Source: Larkinella bovis (GTDB taxonomy: Bacteria > Bacteroidota > Bacteroidia > Cytophagales > Spirosomataceae). Taken from it: 64,000 nt of DNA. Position numbers and translations under genes: made by a program. The stretch lies in contig NZ_JBHSMA010000001.1 in NCBI RefSeq assembly GCF_042655385.1, forward strand, positions 1,364,001 to 1,428,000, in the 5' to 3' direction. Position 1 is the stretch's first letter, and each line of letters opens with the position of its first letter. Shown here piece after piece: positions 7,807 through 15,945 of this stretch. A model generated the notes under the pieces. The model was given only the letters and a program-made list of their open reading frames with translations. It did no database searches and had not been told where the DNA came from.

Positions 7807-8673
7807 TTATTTCACGGCCTGATAGACCTCAATCGGCCGGTCGGTTGACATGATGTCGGCGCCGTTTTGGGCAAACGTCTTATAGACCTGATCCCCCCGG
7901 GCAATGGCGTGTTTGTCGAGATTCCCCAGCGTTCCCAGAATGCAGGAAATACCTTTGGCGTGCAGAAACCGGTACAATTCAGGCCTGGGTTCTTTCACCC
8001 CGACAAACGCTACCATATTGCGGTCGGGAATGCCTAGATCGTGCAGCCGCTGGTAATCTTCTTCCTTCATGATGGTGACGGACAGCATCAGGTTCGGATC
8101 CAGGCGGTACACTTCGGCGGCTTGCCTCGCGTTGTAGGTGATGACCACCGAATAATCGGCCGCCCCCGTCCGCCGAATCATCTCGACAACCTTGGCAAAC
8201 GGCACATTTTTCTTCACATCCAGCGTATAAATCACTTTGCCTTTTCCCCAGCGCAACACCTGCTCCAGCGTCGGAACGCTGAATTTGGTAACATTGCCGA
8301 AATTATCTTCCAGCCGGTATGGCCGAATCTCGTCGTAGGTTTTCTCGATGAGCTTGCCGGTGCCGGTTGTGGTCCGGTCCAGCGTCTGGTCGTGCATCAT
8401 CACCAGCACACTGTCGCGGGTCAGGTCAATGTCGCACTCAATGATCACCGGCAGCTTACTGGCCGCATAAGCGAAGGATTCAATGCAGTTTTCGGGATAC
8501 CCTTTGATGTCGCCCCCGCCCCGGTGAAAGCTGATCATAGGCGTTCTTCCCGGTTTATAGCTAAAAAAAGTGGATAATCCACCCGCCGGAACCCGGTAGG
8601 TGTTGATGACGGTTTTGGGCGCACAACCAGCCAGCAGGGCCGTGGTTAGGCCCAGTACTAAAAAACGTTTCAT
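7807..8673 (-). CDS. Lipoprotein glycerophosphodiester phosphodiesterase
   Basis: A 288-residue GDPD-family enzyme, expected to split glycerophosphodiesters into an alcohol and sn-glycerol 3-phosphate. The start at 8673 gives a clean lipoprotein signal (MKRFLVLGLTTALLAGC, lipobox LAGC); the upstream in-frame extension is not signal-like. The catalytic landmarks are HRGGGDIKGYPENCIESF, the metal pair in ECDIDL and MHDQTLDRTTTG. As in several Bacteroidota members, the usual HRG-x-x-x-x-PEN spacing is lengthened by Gly/Asp residues. Probably anchored in the periplasm. A second, non-lipoprotein GDPD is encoded at 58172. Confidence 0.88.
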   Translation of the reverse strand: MKRFLVLGLTTALLAGCAPKTVINTYRVPAGGLSTFFSYKPGRTPMISFHRGGGDIKGYPENCIESFAYAASKLPVIIECDIDLTRDSVLVMMHDQTLDRTTTGTGKLIEKTYDEIRPYRLEDNFGNVTKFSVPTLEQVLRWGKGKVIYTLDVKKNVPFAKVVEMIRRTGAADYSVVITYNARQAAEVYRLDPNLMLSVTIMKEEDYQRLHDLGIPDRNMVAFVGVKEPRPELYRFLHAKGISCILGTLGNLDKHAIARGDQVYKTFAQNGADIMSTDRPIEVYQAVK

Positions 8674-8701
8674 GTTGGTGAAGTGGGTTAGTTGCAAAAG
8701 C

Positions 8702-8735
8702 AAGCCGTGCCATTTTTCACAATCTGGCACGGCTT
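8702..8735 (-). terminator. Hairpin downstream of fumC
   Basis: The arm AAGCCGTGCCA (8702-8712) pairs perfectly with TGGCACGGCTT (8725-8735), loop 12 bases. Read on the minus strand it follows the fumarase stop codon by about 57 bases and is trailed by a short GCTTTTG tract. It lies just outside the phosphodiesterase start at 8673. Confidence 0.7.
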
Positions 8736-8792
8736 AATCCAGTGACTCGAGAAGTCAAAGGTTGAACAGACTAAAGTCCATCTGTCGTTACG

Positions 8793-10196
8793 CTAGACGT
8801 TAATGTCGCCTACCATGGCTTCCGGTTTTACCCATTCATTGAATTGTTCTTCGGTGAGGTAGCCGAGTTTAATGGCGGTTTCCTTGAGCGTGCTGCCTTC
8901 GCGGTGGGCGGTCTGGGCAATTTCGGCGGCTTTGTAGTACCCAATTTTGGTGTTCAGGGCCGTCACCAGCATCAGCGAGTTATTGACATGCTTCGTGATA
9001 TTTTCCTCAATCGGGCGGATGCCTTCGGCGCATTTGTCATTGAACGACACACACACATCACCGATCAGCCGGGCCGAATGCAGGAAGTTGTAAATCATCA
9101 CCGGTTTGAACACGTTCAGTTCGAAGTGGCCCATCGCCCCGCCGAAGTTGATCGCGACATCATTACCCATCACCTGCGCGGCTACCATTGTCATGGCTTC
9201 ACACTGCGTCGGGTTCACTTTGCCCGGCATGATCGACGAGCCCGGTTCGTTGTCGGGGATAAACAGTTCGCCAATACCCGCGCGCGGGCCCGACGACAGC
9301 ATCCGGATATCGTTCCCGATTTTCATCAGGCTGGCCGCTACGGTTTTCAGCGCACCGTGCGATTCCACAATGGCATCGTGAGCCGCCAGGGCTTCAAACT
9401 TGTTTTCGGCGGTCACAAACGGCAGGCCCGTCAGGTCGGCAATGTGCTTGGCCACGTTTTCGGAATAATTCGGGGGCGTGTTAATACCGGTTCCGACGGC
9501 GGTACCACCCAGGGCCAGCTCGCTCAGGTGCGCCAGTGTATTCTTGATCGCTTTCAGACCGTGGTTCAGTTGGGACACATAACCCGAAAACTCCTGCCCA
9601 ACCGTCAAGGGTGTCGCATCCATGAAGTGCGTCCGGCCGATTTTCACGACGTTCTTGAATTCTTTCGCCTTCGCATCCAGCGTATCCCGCAGTTTCTCAA
9701 TGCCCGGAATGGTTACTTCAACGAGAATTTTGTAAGCCGCAATGTGCATGGCCGTCGGGAACGTATCGTTCGACGACTGCGATTTGTTCACGTCATCGTT
9801 CGGGTGCAGGGCCTTCTTTTCGTCGGTTAGCTGGCCGCCCTGCAACACATGACCACGATACGCCACGACTTCGTTGACGTTCATGTTCGACTGCGTGCCG
9901 GAGCCGGTTTGCCACACCACCAGCGGAAACTGATCGTCCAGCTTGCCTTCCAGAATTTCGTCGCACACCCGCCCGATCAGGTCGCTTTTTTCCTGCGGCA
10001 GTACGCCCGCATCGAGGTTGGTCAGCGCGGCCGCTTTTTTCAGGTATGCGAATGCCCGGATGATCTCGCGGGGCATTTTATTGATGTCTTGCGCAATTTT
10101 AAAGTTTTCAATCGAACGCTGGGTCTGGGCGCCCCAATACACGTGAGCCGGTACCTGTACCTGGCCCATTGTGTCTTTTTCAATACGGTATTCCAT
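8793..10196 (-). CDS. fumC: Fumarate hydratase class II
   Basis: A 467-residue tetrameric, iron-independent fumarase of the TCA cycle, interconverting fumarate and L-malate in the cytoplasm. The start MEYRIEKDTMGQVQVPAHVYWGAQTQRS is the class II signature. SSNDTFPTAMHIA, GRTHFMDATPLT and the superfamily signature GSSIMPGKVNPTQCE with its mobile catalytic-Ser loop are all intact, and the length is normal. The gene is transcribed alone on the minus strand, ending in the hairpin at 8702. It is divergent from the exonuclease gene at 10355. Confidence 0.97.
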   Translation of the reverse strand: MEYRIEKDTMGQVQVPAHVYWGAQTQRSIENFKIAQDINKMPREIIRAFAYLKKAAALTNLDAGVLPQEKSDLIGRVCDEILEGKLDDQFPLVVWQTGSGTQSNMNVNEVVAYRGHVLQGGQLTDEKKALHPNDDVNKSQSSNDTFPTAMHIAAYKILVEVTIPGIEKLRDTLDAKAKEFKNVVKIGRTHFMDATPLTVGQEFSGYVSQLNHGLKAIKNTLAHLSELALGGTAVGTGINTPPNYSENVAKHIADLTGLPFVTAENKFEALAAHDAIVESHGALKTVAASLMKIGNDIRMLSSGPRAGIGELFIPDNEPGSSIMPGKVNPTQCEAMTMVAAQVMGNDVAINFGGAMGHFELNVFKPVMIYNFLHSARLIGDVCVSFNDKCAEGIRPIEENITKHVNNSLMLVTALNTKIGYYKAAEIAQTAHREGSTLKETAIKLGYLTEEQFNEWVKPEAMVGDINV

Positions 10197-10354
10197 CGTG
10201 AGACTAAAGATGTTAGACTTAAGACAAGAGAGCCGACGGGTTCAACCGGCCCTTCCGGTGGCAAAGGTAGGGTACAGGCCCGAATGGTGGATAACAAAAT
10301 GATATATTTGTCGCACCGTTACCCAATGTTGACTTTATTTACTCAAAAACCGTT

Positions 10355-10969
10355 ATGCCCTTTCTTGTTCTTGACCTTGAAATGACCGGCCCCGAACCGG
10401 ATTGGAATGAAATTATTCAGGTGGGTGCTGTTCTGTTCGATGATAACTGGATCGAGCGGGGCCGCTACCTGACAAATGTGTACCCCGAAAATGAAGAAGC
10501 GTTTTCCAGTTCGTCCGAAAAAATCCACAACCTCTCGCTGGCCGATCTGGAGGATGCGCCGATGATCTACGACGTGCTGCCGGAAATGGAGGAATGGATT
10601 ATGGAGAAGCTGAACATCCGAAAAACCCAGCAAACCACCGACAACACGCCCTACCTGCGCGACGTCATCATCTGCGGCCAGAGCGTCATCAACGACATCA
10701 ACTTTCTGAAGGAAGCCTACCGGCTGGAAAAGCTCAAGTGGCCCTACTCGCGTACGCTGGTCGATCTGCATACGCTGGCGTATTTCTCGTTCCGGATTTT
10801 GAAGAAAAACGGCAAACCGGTTCCTCAACGACTCAGTTTGAAAGACATCGCGGGCCATTTCGGTTTCGAACGGGAATCGGAACACCACAATGCGCTGGAA
10901 GATGCGATATTGACGGCGCAGTGCCTGAAAGAAGTTTTCAAGCTGGCGGATTCGCTGAAATTAGCTTAA
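10355..10969 (+). CDS. DEDDh 3'-5' exonuclease, oligoribonuclease-like
   Basis: A 204-residue exonuclease of the RNase T/oligoribonuclease superfamily. Exo I is LDLEMTGPEPDWNEIIQVGAV with D7 and E9 binding metal. Exo II lies around the GQSVINDINFL segment, and Exo III is HHNALEDAILTAQ with the DEDDh His and Asp. The LEMTG sequence is shared with oligoribonucleases, so nanoRNA or short single-stranded nucleic acid is the likely substrate. A TATATTTG sequence at 10303-10310 matches the Bacteroidota -7 consensus TAnnTTTG, but I see no good upstream element. Its stop codon overlaps the convergent kinase gene by nine bases. Confidence 0.85.
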   Translation: MPFLVLDLEMTGPEPDWNEIIQVGAVLFDDNWIERGRYLTNVYPENEEAFSSSSEKIHNLSLADLEDAPMIYDVLPEMEEWIMEKLNIRKTQQTTDNTPYLRDVIICGQSVINDINFLKEAYRLEKLKWPYSRTLVDLHTLAYFSFRILKKNGKPVPQRLSLKDIAGHFGFERESEHHNALEDAILTAQCLKEVFKLADSLKLA

Positions 10970-11482
10970 CAGCCGGTCAATCTCGGCGGTGACCGTCGCC
11001 CAGCGCTCGGCCCAGGTGCCCGATACATCGACGTACGGGATACCACGGTTTTCGAGGGCGGTTTTGAATCGCCCGTAGATTTCCTCCCGGCGGTGGCCCA
11101 GATCGCGCAAACCGTCGGCCACCCAGGGCACGTCGATGTTCAGCAGGAAATAGAGGTCGTACGGCACGGCTTTTTCCAGTTCGGCCAGCACCGGCGGGAC
11201 GTCGTTCAGGTAAACTTCGGAATACAGGGCGGTTGTCACCACGTCCGTATCACAAATCAGCAGGCGATTTGCCCGGGGAACGGCTTTCAGGACGGTTTCA
11301 GTCTGGGCGTGGCCAATCCGGACGTAATCGTCCAGCGTCAGGGCGGCATTGGTCGTAATCATGTCCCGGGCCACCTCGTGCACAAAAACCGTTTGGTAAT
11401 GCGCGGCCAGCTGTTCCGCCAGCGTCGTTTTCCCAACACTTTCGGGACCGTACAGACAGATCAACTTGATGTCTCCCATCAT
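10961..11482 (-). CDS. NadR-like nicotinamide riboside kinase / AAA ATPase
   Basis: A 173-residue P-loop protein with Walker A GPESVGKTT at residues 12-20. A switch Asp lies in LLICDTDVVTTALYSEVYL, and LDYYFLL-type strands follow, resembling the C-terminal ribosylnicotinamide kinase domain of NadR; the NMN adenylyltransferase and repressor domains are absent. It starts inside the pnuC stop codon (ATGA), so it is translationally coupled to the transporter. The pair would import nicotinamide riboside and trap it as the mononucleotide for NAD synthesis. The kinase call rests on family resemblance plus the pnuC linkage. Its 3' end overlaps the convergent exonuclease gene by nine bases. Confidence 0.82.
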   Translation of the reverse strand: MMGDIKLICLYGPESVGKTTLAEQLAAHYQTVFVHEVARDMITTNAALTLDDYVRIGHAQTETVLKAVPRANRLLICDTDVVTTALYSEVYLNDVPPVLAELEKAVPYDLYFLLNIDVPWVADGLRDLGHRREEIYGRFKTALENRGIPYVDVSGTWAERWATVTAEIDRLLS

Positions 11483-12147
11483 ACGGCGGGCTGGTTATAA
11501 CTCCGGTATTCCCGGGTGAAGTGATACGCGCCCAGGATGGCAATAATGCAATAAGCCGCGTATTCGATGCCGACGACTTTCAGCCCTTTCACGAAATACA
11601 TATAGGCGCTAATGGCATCGACCAGCAGCCAGACGTACCAGGTTTCCACTTTCTTCCGAATCAGCAGAAACGTGGCCACAATGCTCATCACCGACGTGAA
11701 CGAATCCAGATACGGGAAGGCGCTGGGCTTATTGAACAGAATCGGAAACCACTCGTGCAGATTCCCGGCAATGCTTCCGAACAAAACCGTTGCCAGCCCG
11801 CCGGCGATGAGAATTAGCCCGAATTGCTGACGCGACAACTGACTGATTTTCAACTCGCTTTTCTGATCCTCTTCGCCGGTTTTCGGGTGCGTCCACTGCC
11901 ACCAGCCGATCCCGTTCGTGATGAAGAAGAAAATTTGCAGGAACATATCCGGGTAGAGCTGCACCTGATAAAACATGAAGAAAAACGTCGTCACGCTGAT
12001 CAGACCGGCGGGCCAGCTCCAGATGTTGGCCCGCGACGACCACCAGGTTGCCAGCGCCCCAACAACGGTCCCGACGAATTCGAGGTAGCTCATCGGGTAA
12101 CCGAGCACCGTAAAAAAGATCGAATCAATATCGAAGAAATCCCTCAT
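11479..12147 (-). CDS. pnuC: Nicotinamide riboside transporter PnuC family
   Basis: A 222-residue inner-membrane protein with about seven hydrophobic segments and the PnuC pattern of aromatic residues (LATWWSSRANIWSWPAG, NGIGWWQWTHP, VETWYVWLLVDAISAYMYF). I choose the ATG at 12147 because it forms an ATGA overlap with the xth stop codon; an alternative start six codons upstream lies inside xth. PnuC relatives carry nicotinamide riboside by facilitated diffusion coupled to phosphorylation, while PnuT relatives carry thiamine. The overlapping NadR-like kinase gene and the lack of a visible thiamine riboswitch favour nicotinamide riboside. Confidence 0.88.
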   Translation of the reverse strand: MRDFFDIDSIFFTVLGYPMSYLEFVGTVVGALATWWSSRANIWSWPAGLISVTTFFFMFYQVQLYPDMFLQIFFFITNGIGWWQWTHPKTGEEDQKSELKISQLSRQQFGLILIAGGLATVLFGSIAGNLHEWFPILFNKPSAFPYLDSFTSVMSIVATFLLIRKKVETWYVWLLVDAISAYMYFVKGLKVVGIEYAAYCIIAILGAYHFTREYRSYNQPAV

Positions 12148-12947
12148 CGTTTGAACTCCAGCCAAACCGGCCCGTGGTCGGAATGAATGGCATCAGGCAG
12201 GTGCCCGGAAGCCACAATACGGTCCCGGCAACAGTCGCTGACGGAAATATAATCAATGCGCCAGCCTTTGTTGTTCGTGCGCGCTCCGGCCCGGTAACTC
12301 CACCAGCTGTAGGCAACCTGGTCCGGGTTTTTGTACCGAAACGAATCGATAAAACCGCTGTCGAACCACTTGGTCATCCAGGCCCGTTCTTCCGGCAGAA
12401 AACCCGTCGTGTTTTTGTTGCGCACCGGATCGTGAATGTCGATGGGCGTATGCGCAATGTTGTAATCGCCAACCACAATCACGTTCGGACGGGTTTGGCG
12501 CAGTTCCCGGACGTACTCGAAAAAGTCGTCCAGAAACTGCATTTTAACGGTTTGCCGCACTTCGCCGGTCGTCCCCGACGGAAAATAGCAGTTCAGCAGC
12601 GTCAGGTCGCCAAAATCGGTGCGCAGAATCCGGCCTTCGCAGTCGTAGGCCGGAATGCCACAGCCCAGCACCACGTGGTCGGGCGGTAATTTGGAGAACG
12701 TGGCCACCCCGCTATAGCCTTTCTTCTCGGCCGCGTGCCAGTGATAACGGTAGCCCAGGGCCTCAAACGGCAGCAGGTCCACCACGTCGTGCGTGGCTTT
12801 CACTTCCTGAAAACATAGGATGTCGAACGGGTTTTTCGTCAACCAGTCGATCAACCCTTTGTTCAGCGCCGACCGGATACCGTTGACGTTGTAGGTCAGA
12901 ATTTTAACCGTTTCGCCGGACGGTACCGGAGTAATTGCGTGTTCCAT
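12144..12947 (-). CDS. xth: Exodeoxyribonuclease III (AP endonuclease)
   Basis: A 267-residue base-excision-repair nuclease of the exonuclease III/APE1 family. The start of the fold is VKILTYNVNGIRSALNKGL with the metal-binding Asn. ILCFQEVKA carries the catalytic Glu, VVGDYNIAHTPID the Asp-Asn pair, and the closing RIDYISVS and SDHGPVWLEF carry the active-site Asp-His. I prefer the ATG at 12947 over a TTG eight codons upstream. The gene lies 42 bases after leuS and overlaps pnuC by four bases, so a leuS-xth-pnuC-kinase transcript is likely. Confidence 0.93.
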   Translation of the reverse strand: MEHAITPVPSGETVKILTYNVNGIRSALNKGLIDWLTKNPFDILCFQEVKATHDVVDLLPFEALGYRYHWHAAEKKGYSGVATFSKLPPDHVVLGCGIPAYDCEGRILRTDFGDLTLLNCYFPSGTTGEVRQTVKMQFLDDFFEYVRELRQTRPNVIVVGDYNIAHTPIDIHDPVRNKNTTGFLPEERAWMTKWFDSGFIDSFRYKNPDQVAYSWWSYRAGARTNNKGWRIDYISVSDCCRDRIVASGHLPDAIHSDHGPVWLEFKR

Positions 12948-12989
12948 TGAATCAGCCAGTTCGAAAGCCAACGGTCGTAACCCGCCGGA

Positions 12990-15803
12990 TTAAACGACGA
13001 CGTTTACAATCCGCTTCGGCACCACCACTACTTTTTTCGGCGTTTTTCCTTCCAGCCACTTCTGCACCACCTCGTTCGCCAGGATCTCGTTTTCAATAGC
13101 TTTCGGGGCCGCATCCGCCGGGAATGCCAGCGTCGTGCGCACTTTGCCGTTGATCTGAATCGGGTACTCGATGGTATCTTCCACCAGAAAAGCCGGATTG
13201 AAAACCGGGAATTCGGCGTAGCTCAACGAACCCGGTTCGTTGCCCAGAGCCGCCCAGAGTTCTTCGGTGATGTGGGGTGCAAACGGCGCCAGAATGACCA
13301 CCAGATCCTGCAAAACCGCCTTCTTGTTGCACTTCAGCGCCGACAGTTCGTTGACGCAGACCATGAACGCACTCACCGAGGTGTTGAACGACAGGTTCTC
13401 AATGTCTTCTGCCACCTTCCGGATGGTTTTGTGCAGGATTTTCAGTTCGGCGGGCGTCGGTTTGTCATCCGTCACCAGCCAGCGGCCCGGGCGGTTTTCG
13501 GTCGGTTCTTCGTAGAAAAGCCGCCAGAACTTTTTCAGGAAGCGGTACACGCCGTCGATACCGTTGGTATTCCACGGTTTGGCATCGGTCAGCGGGCCGA
13601 GGAACATCTCGTACAACCGCAGGGTGTCGGCGCCGTAGCGTTCCACAATCGTGTCGGGATTGACCACGTTGAACTTCGATTTCGACATTTTCTCGATTTC
13701 AACCCCGCAGATGTATTTGCCATCTAGCTCGGTAATAAACTCAGCATTTTCTGCGTAATCCGGACGCGTTTTCCGGAAGGCTTCCACGTCCAGCACGTCA
13801 TTTTCGACAATGTTTACGTCAACGTGCAAAGGCGTCACGTCATACTGATTTTTCAACCCACTCGACACAAAAACCGGCGTTTTCCCCTCACCTACCGAGT
13901 CTTTCACCCGGTACACAAAATTCGACCGGCCCAGAATCATACCCTGGTTCACCAGCTTTTTGAACGGTTCTTCCTCCGGCACGTAGCCCCGGTCTTTCAG
14001 GAATTTGTTCCAGAACCGGCTGTAGAGCAGGTGGCCCGTGGCGTGTTCGGAACCGCCGACGTACAAATCCACACTGCGCCAGTAGTCGATGGCGGTTTTA
14101 TCCGCAAATTCCCCTTCGTTCTGCGGGTCCATGTAGCGGTACCAGTACCAGCTTGACCCCGCCCAGCCGGGCATCGTGCTTAATTCATATTCGTACTGTC
14201 CTTTATATTTCCAGTCTTCGGCGCGGGCCAGGGGCGGTTCGCCGGTTTCGGTCGGCAGGTATTTATCCACCGATGGCAATTCCAGCGGCAATTCGGCTTC
14301 CTCCAGCAAATACGGCAAACCGTCCTTGAAGTAGACCGGCACCGGTTCACCCCAATATCGCTGGCGGCTGAAAACTGCATCGCGCATCCGGTAATTGATC
14401 TTGGCCTTCCCAATTCCGCGTTCTTCCAGAAACTGCACCAATACCGGCATGGCTTCGGAATACGTCAAACCGTTGACAAGACCGGAGTTGATGTAACGAC
14501 CTTCTTTCGTATTATCCGCCTGTTTCTCAATCTCCTTCTGGGCGTCCAGAATCGGAATGATCGGCAAGTCGAAGTGTTTGGCAAACGCCCAGTCGCGCTG
14601 ATCGCCCGACGGCACGGCCATGACGGCCCCGGTTCCGTAGCCCGCCAGCACGTAGTCGGCCAGGTAAATAGGCACGCGCTCGCCGTTGAACGGGTTGATG
14701 CAGTAGCTGCCCGTAAACACACCCGATACGGTTTTGGCATCGGCCATCCGGTCGCGCTCCGACCGCATTTTAGCCGCCGTCACGTAGGCATCCACGGCGG
14801 CTTTCTGCTCGAGTGTGGTCAGTTCCGGCACCAGGTCGTGCTCCGGCGCCAGCACCATAAACGACACGCCGAAAATGGTATCCAGCCGCGTTGTAAAGAC
14901 TTTGATGCGTTCTACACGGTGTTCAATCTGAAAACTCACCTCCGCACCCGTCGATTTACCGATCCAGTTGCGTTGCTGTTCCTTCAGCGATTCCGACCAG
15001 TCGACGGTATCCAGCCCCGTCAGCAGACGGTCGGCGTAGGCCGTAATGCGCATCATCCACTGACGCATCAGTTTCTGCTCGACCGGATAACCGCCCCGCT
15101 CCGACACACCGTCTTTCACTTCGTCGTTGGCCAGAACCGTGCCCAGAGCCGCACACCAGTTCACCACGGCGTCGGCCACGTAGGTCAGGCGGTATTTCAG
15201 CGTAATTTCGTACTGCTCGCGTTCCGATTTGGCGTTCCATTCGTCGGCGGTAAACCTTGACGCATCTTCGTCGGCCACGGCCTGAATCCCGCTCGTACCA
15301 TTCGCTTCAAATTTGGCAATCAGCGTTTCAATCGGTTCGGCCTGGTCGGTTTCCCTGTTGTACCAACTGCGGAACAATTCCATGAAAATCCACTGCGTCC
15401 ACTTGTAAAATTTCGGATCGGACGTGCGGACTTCCCGGCTCCAGTCGTAGCTGAAGCCAATATTTTTCAATTGCTCGATGTAGCGGGCAATGTTCTGTTC
15501 GGTCGTAATGGCCGGGTGCTGGCCGGTCTGAATGGCATACTGCTCGGCGGGCAGCCCAAACGAGTCGAAGCCCATCGGGTGCAGGACATTGAAGCCTTTC
15601 AACCGTTTGTAACGCGTCACAATATCGGAAGCGATGTAGCCCAGCGGGTGCCCGACGTGCAAACCGGCCCCCGACGGATACGGAAACATGTCGAGGATAT
15701 AATATTTCGGTTTGGAAGCGTCGTTCGTGGTGCGGTAGGTCTGGTTCTTTTCCCAGAACGCCCGCCAGCTTTCTTCAATCTTCTTGTGGTTGTATTCAGA
15801 CAT
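12990..15803 (-). CDS. leuS: Leucyl-tRNA synthetase
   Basis: A 937-residue class I aminoacyl-tRNA synthetase charging tRNA-Leu. The HIGH motif is HVGH at residues 49-52 (PYPSGAGLHVGHPLGY), and the KMSKS loop is at residues 705-709 (EKMSKSKFNV). The connective-peptide editing domain is present (FTTRLDTIFGVSFMVLAPEH), as are the anticodon-binding domain and a C-terminal domain ending in VVVPKRIVNVVV. The length is normal for Bacteroidota. It heads the minus-strand block with xth, pnuC and the kinase. The decamer repeat A2 lies immediately upstream of its start. Confidence 0.98.
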   Translation of the reverse strand: MSEYNHKKIEESWRAFWEKNQTYRTTNDASKPKYYILDMFPYPSGAGLHVGHPLGYIASDIVTRYKRLKGFNVLHPMGFDSFGLPAEQYAIQTGQHPAITTEQNIARYIEQLKNIGFSYDWSREVRTSDPKFYKWTQWIFMELFRSWYNRETDQAEPIETLIAKFEANGTSGIQAVADEDASRFTADEWNAKSEREQYEITLKYRLTYVADAVVNWCAALGTVLANDEVKDGVSERGGYPVEQKLMRQWMMRITAYADRLLTGLDTVDWSESLKEQQRNWIGKSTGAEVSFQIEHRVERIKVFTTRLDTIFGVSFMVLAPEHDLVPELTTLEQKAAVDAYVTAAKMRSERDRMADAKTVSGVFTGSYCINPFNGERVPIYLADYVLAGYGTGAVMAVPSGDQRDWAFAKHFDLPIIPILDAQKEIEKQADNTKEGRYINSGLVNGLTYSEAMPVLVQFLEERGIGKAKINYRMRDAVFSRQRYWGEPVPVYFKDGLPYLLEEAELPLELPSVDKYLPTETGEPPLARAEDWKYKGQYEYELSTMPGWAGSSWYWYRYMDPQNEGEFADKTAIDYWRSVDLYVGGSEHATGHLLYSRFWNKFLKDRGYVPEEEPFKKLVNQGMILGRSNFVYRVKDSVGEGKTPVFVSSGLKNQYDVTPLHVDVNIVENDVLDVEAFRKTRPDYAENAEFITELDGKYICGVEIEKMSKSKFNVVNPDTIVERYGADTLRLYEMFLGPLTDAKPWNTNGIDGVYRFLKKFWRLFYEEPTENRPGRWLVTDDKPTPAELKILHKTIRKVAEDIENLSFNTSVSAFMVCVNELSALKCNKKAVLQDLVVILAPFAPHITEELWAALGNEPGSLSYAEFPVFNPAFLVEDTIEYPIQINGKVRTTLAFPADAAPKAIENEILANEVVQKWLEGKTPKKVVVVPKRIVNVVV

Positions 15804-15830
15804 TGGAGCTAATGCTTTTATTAAATGTGC

Positions 15831-15919
15831 TGTTACACAGGGTTAACCAGAGGACACCAGGGTTGATCAGAGTTTTCCCCTGATAATCTCTGATATTCTT
15901 TGATTAACCCTGTGTAACA
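15831..15919. repeat. Decamer-phased inverted repeat, copy A2
   Basis: A 16-bp perfect outer stem: 15831-15846 with 15904-15919. The left arm reads TGTTACACAG, GGTTAACCAG, AGGACACCAG, GGTTGATCAG. The right arm as reverse complement reads TGTTACACAG, GGTTAATCAA, AGAATATCAG, AGATTATCAG. It lies between the stop codon of the minus-strand propeller gene (15946) and the leuS start (15803), so on that strand it sits in the leuS upstream region. Confidence 0.85.
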
Positions 15920-15945
15920 ACTCCCTTCACAAAAGTAGGATTTTC

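Noticed and set aside
8702..8740. TGGCACGG sequence at 8725 considered as another sigma-54 site.
   Set aside because: It is one arm of a perfect hairpin after fumC, and the GC at -12 spacing is absent.
8844..9830. Long plus-strand frame of 328 codons antisense to fumC.
   Set aside because: It is the mirror of a perfectly conserved fumarase gene in GC-rich codons; the His/Arg-rich product is typical of shadow frames.
12948..12971. Longer xth start eight codons upstream.
   Set aside because: It would begin with TTG, and the ATG at 12947 is adjacent to the conserved fold start.
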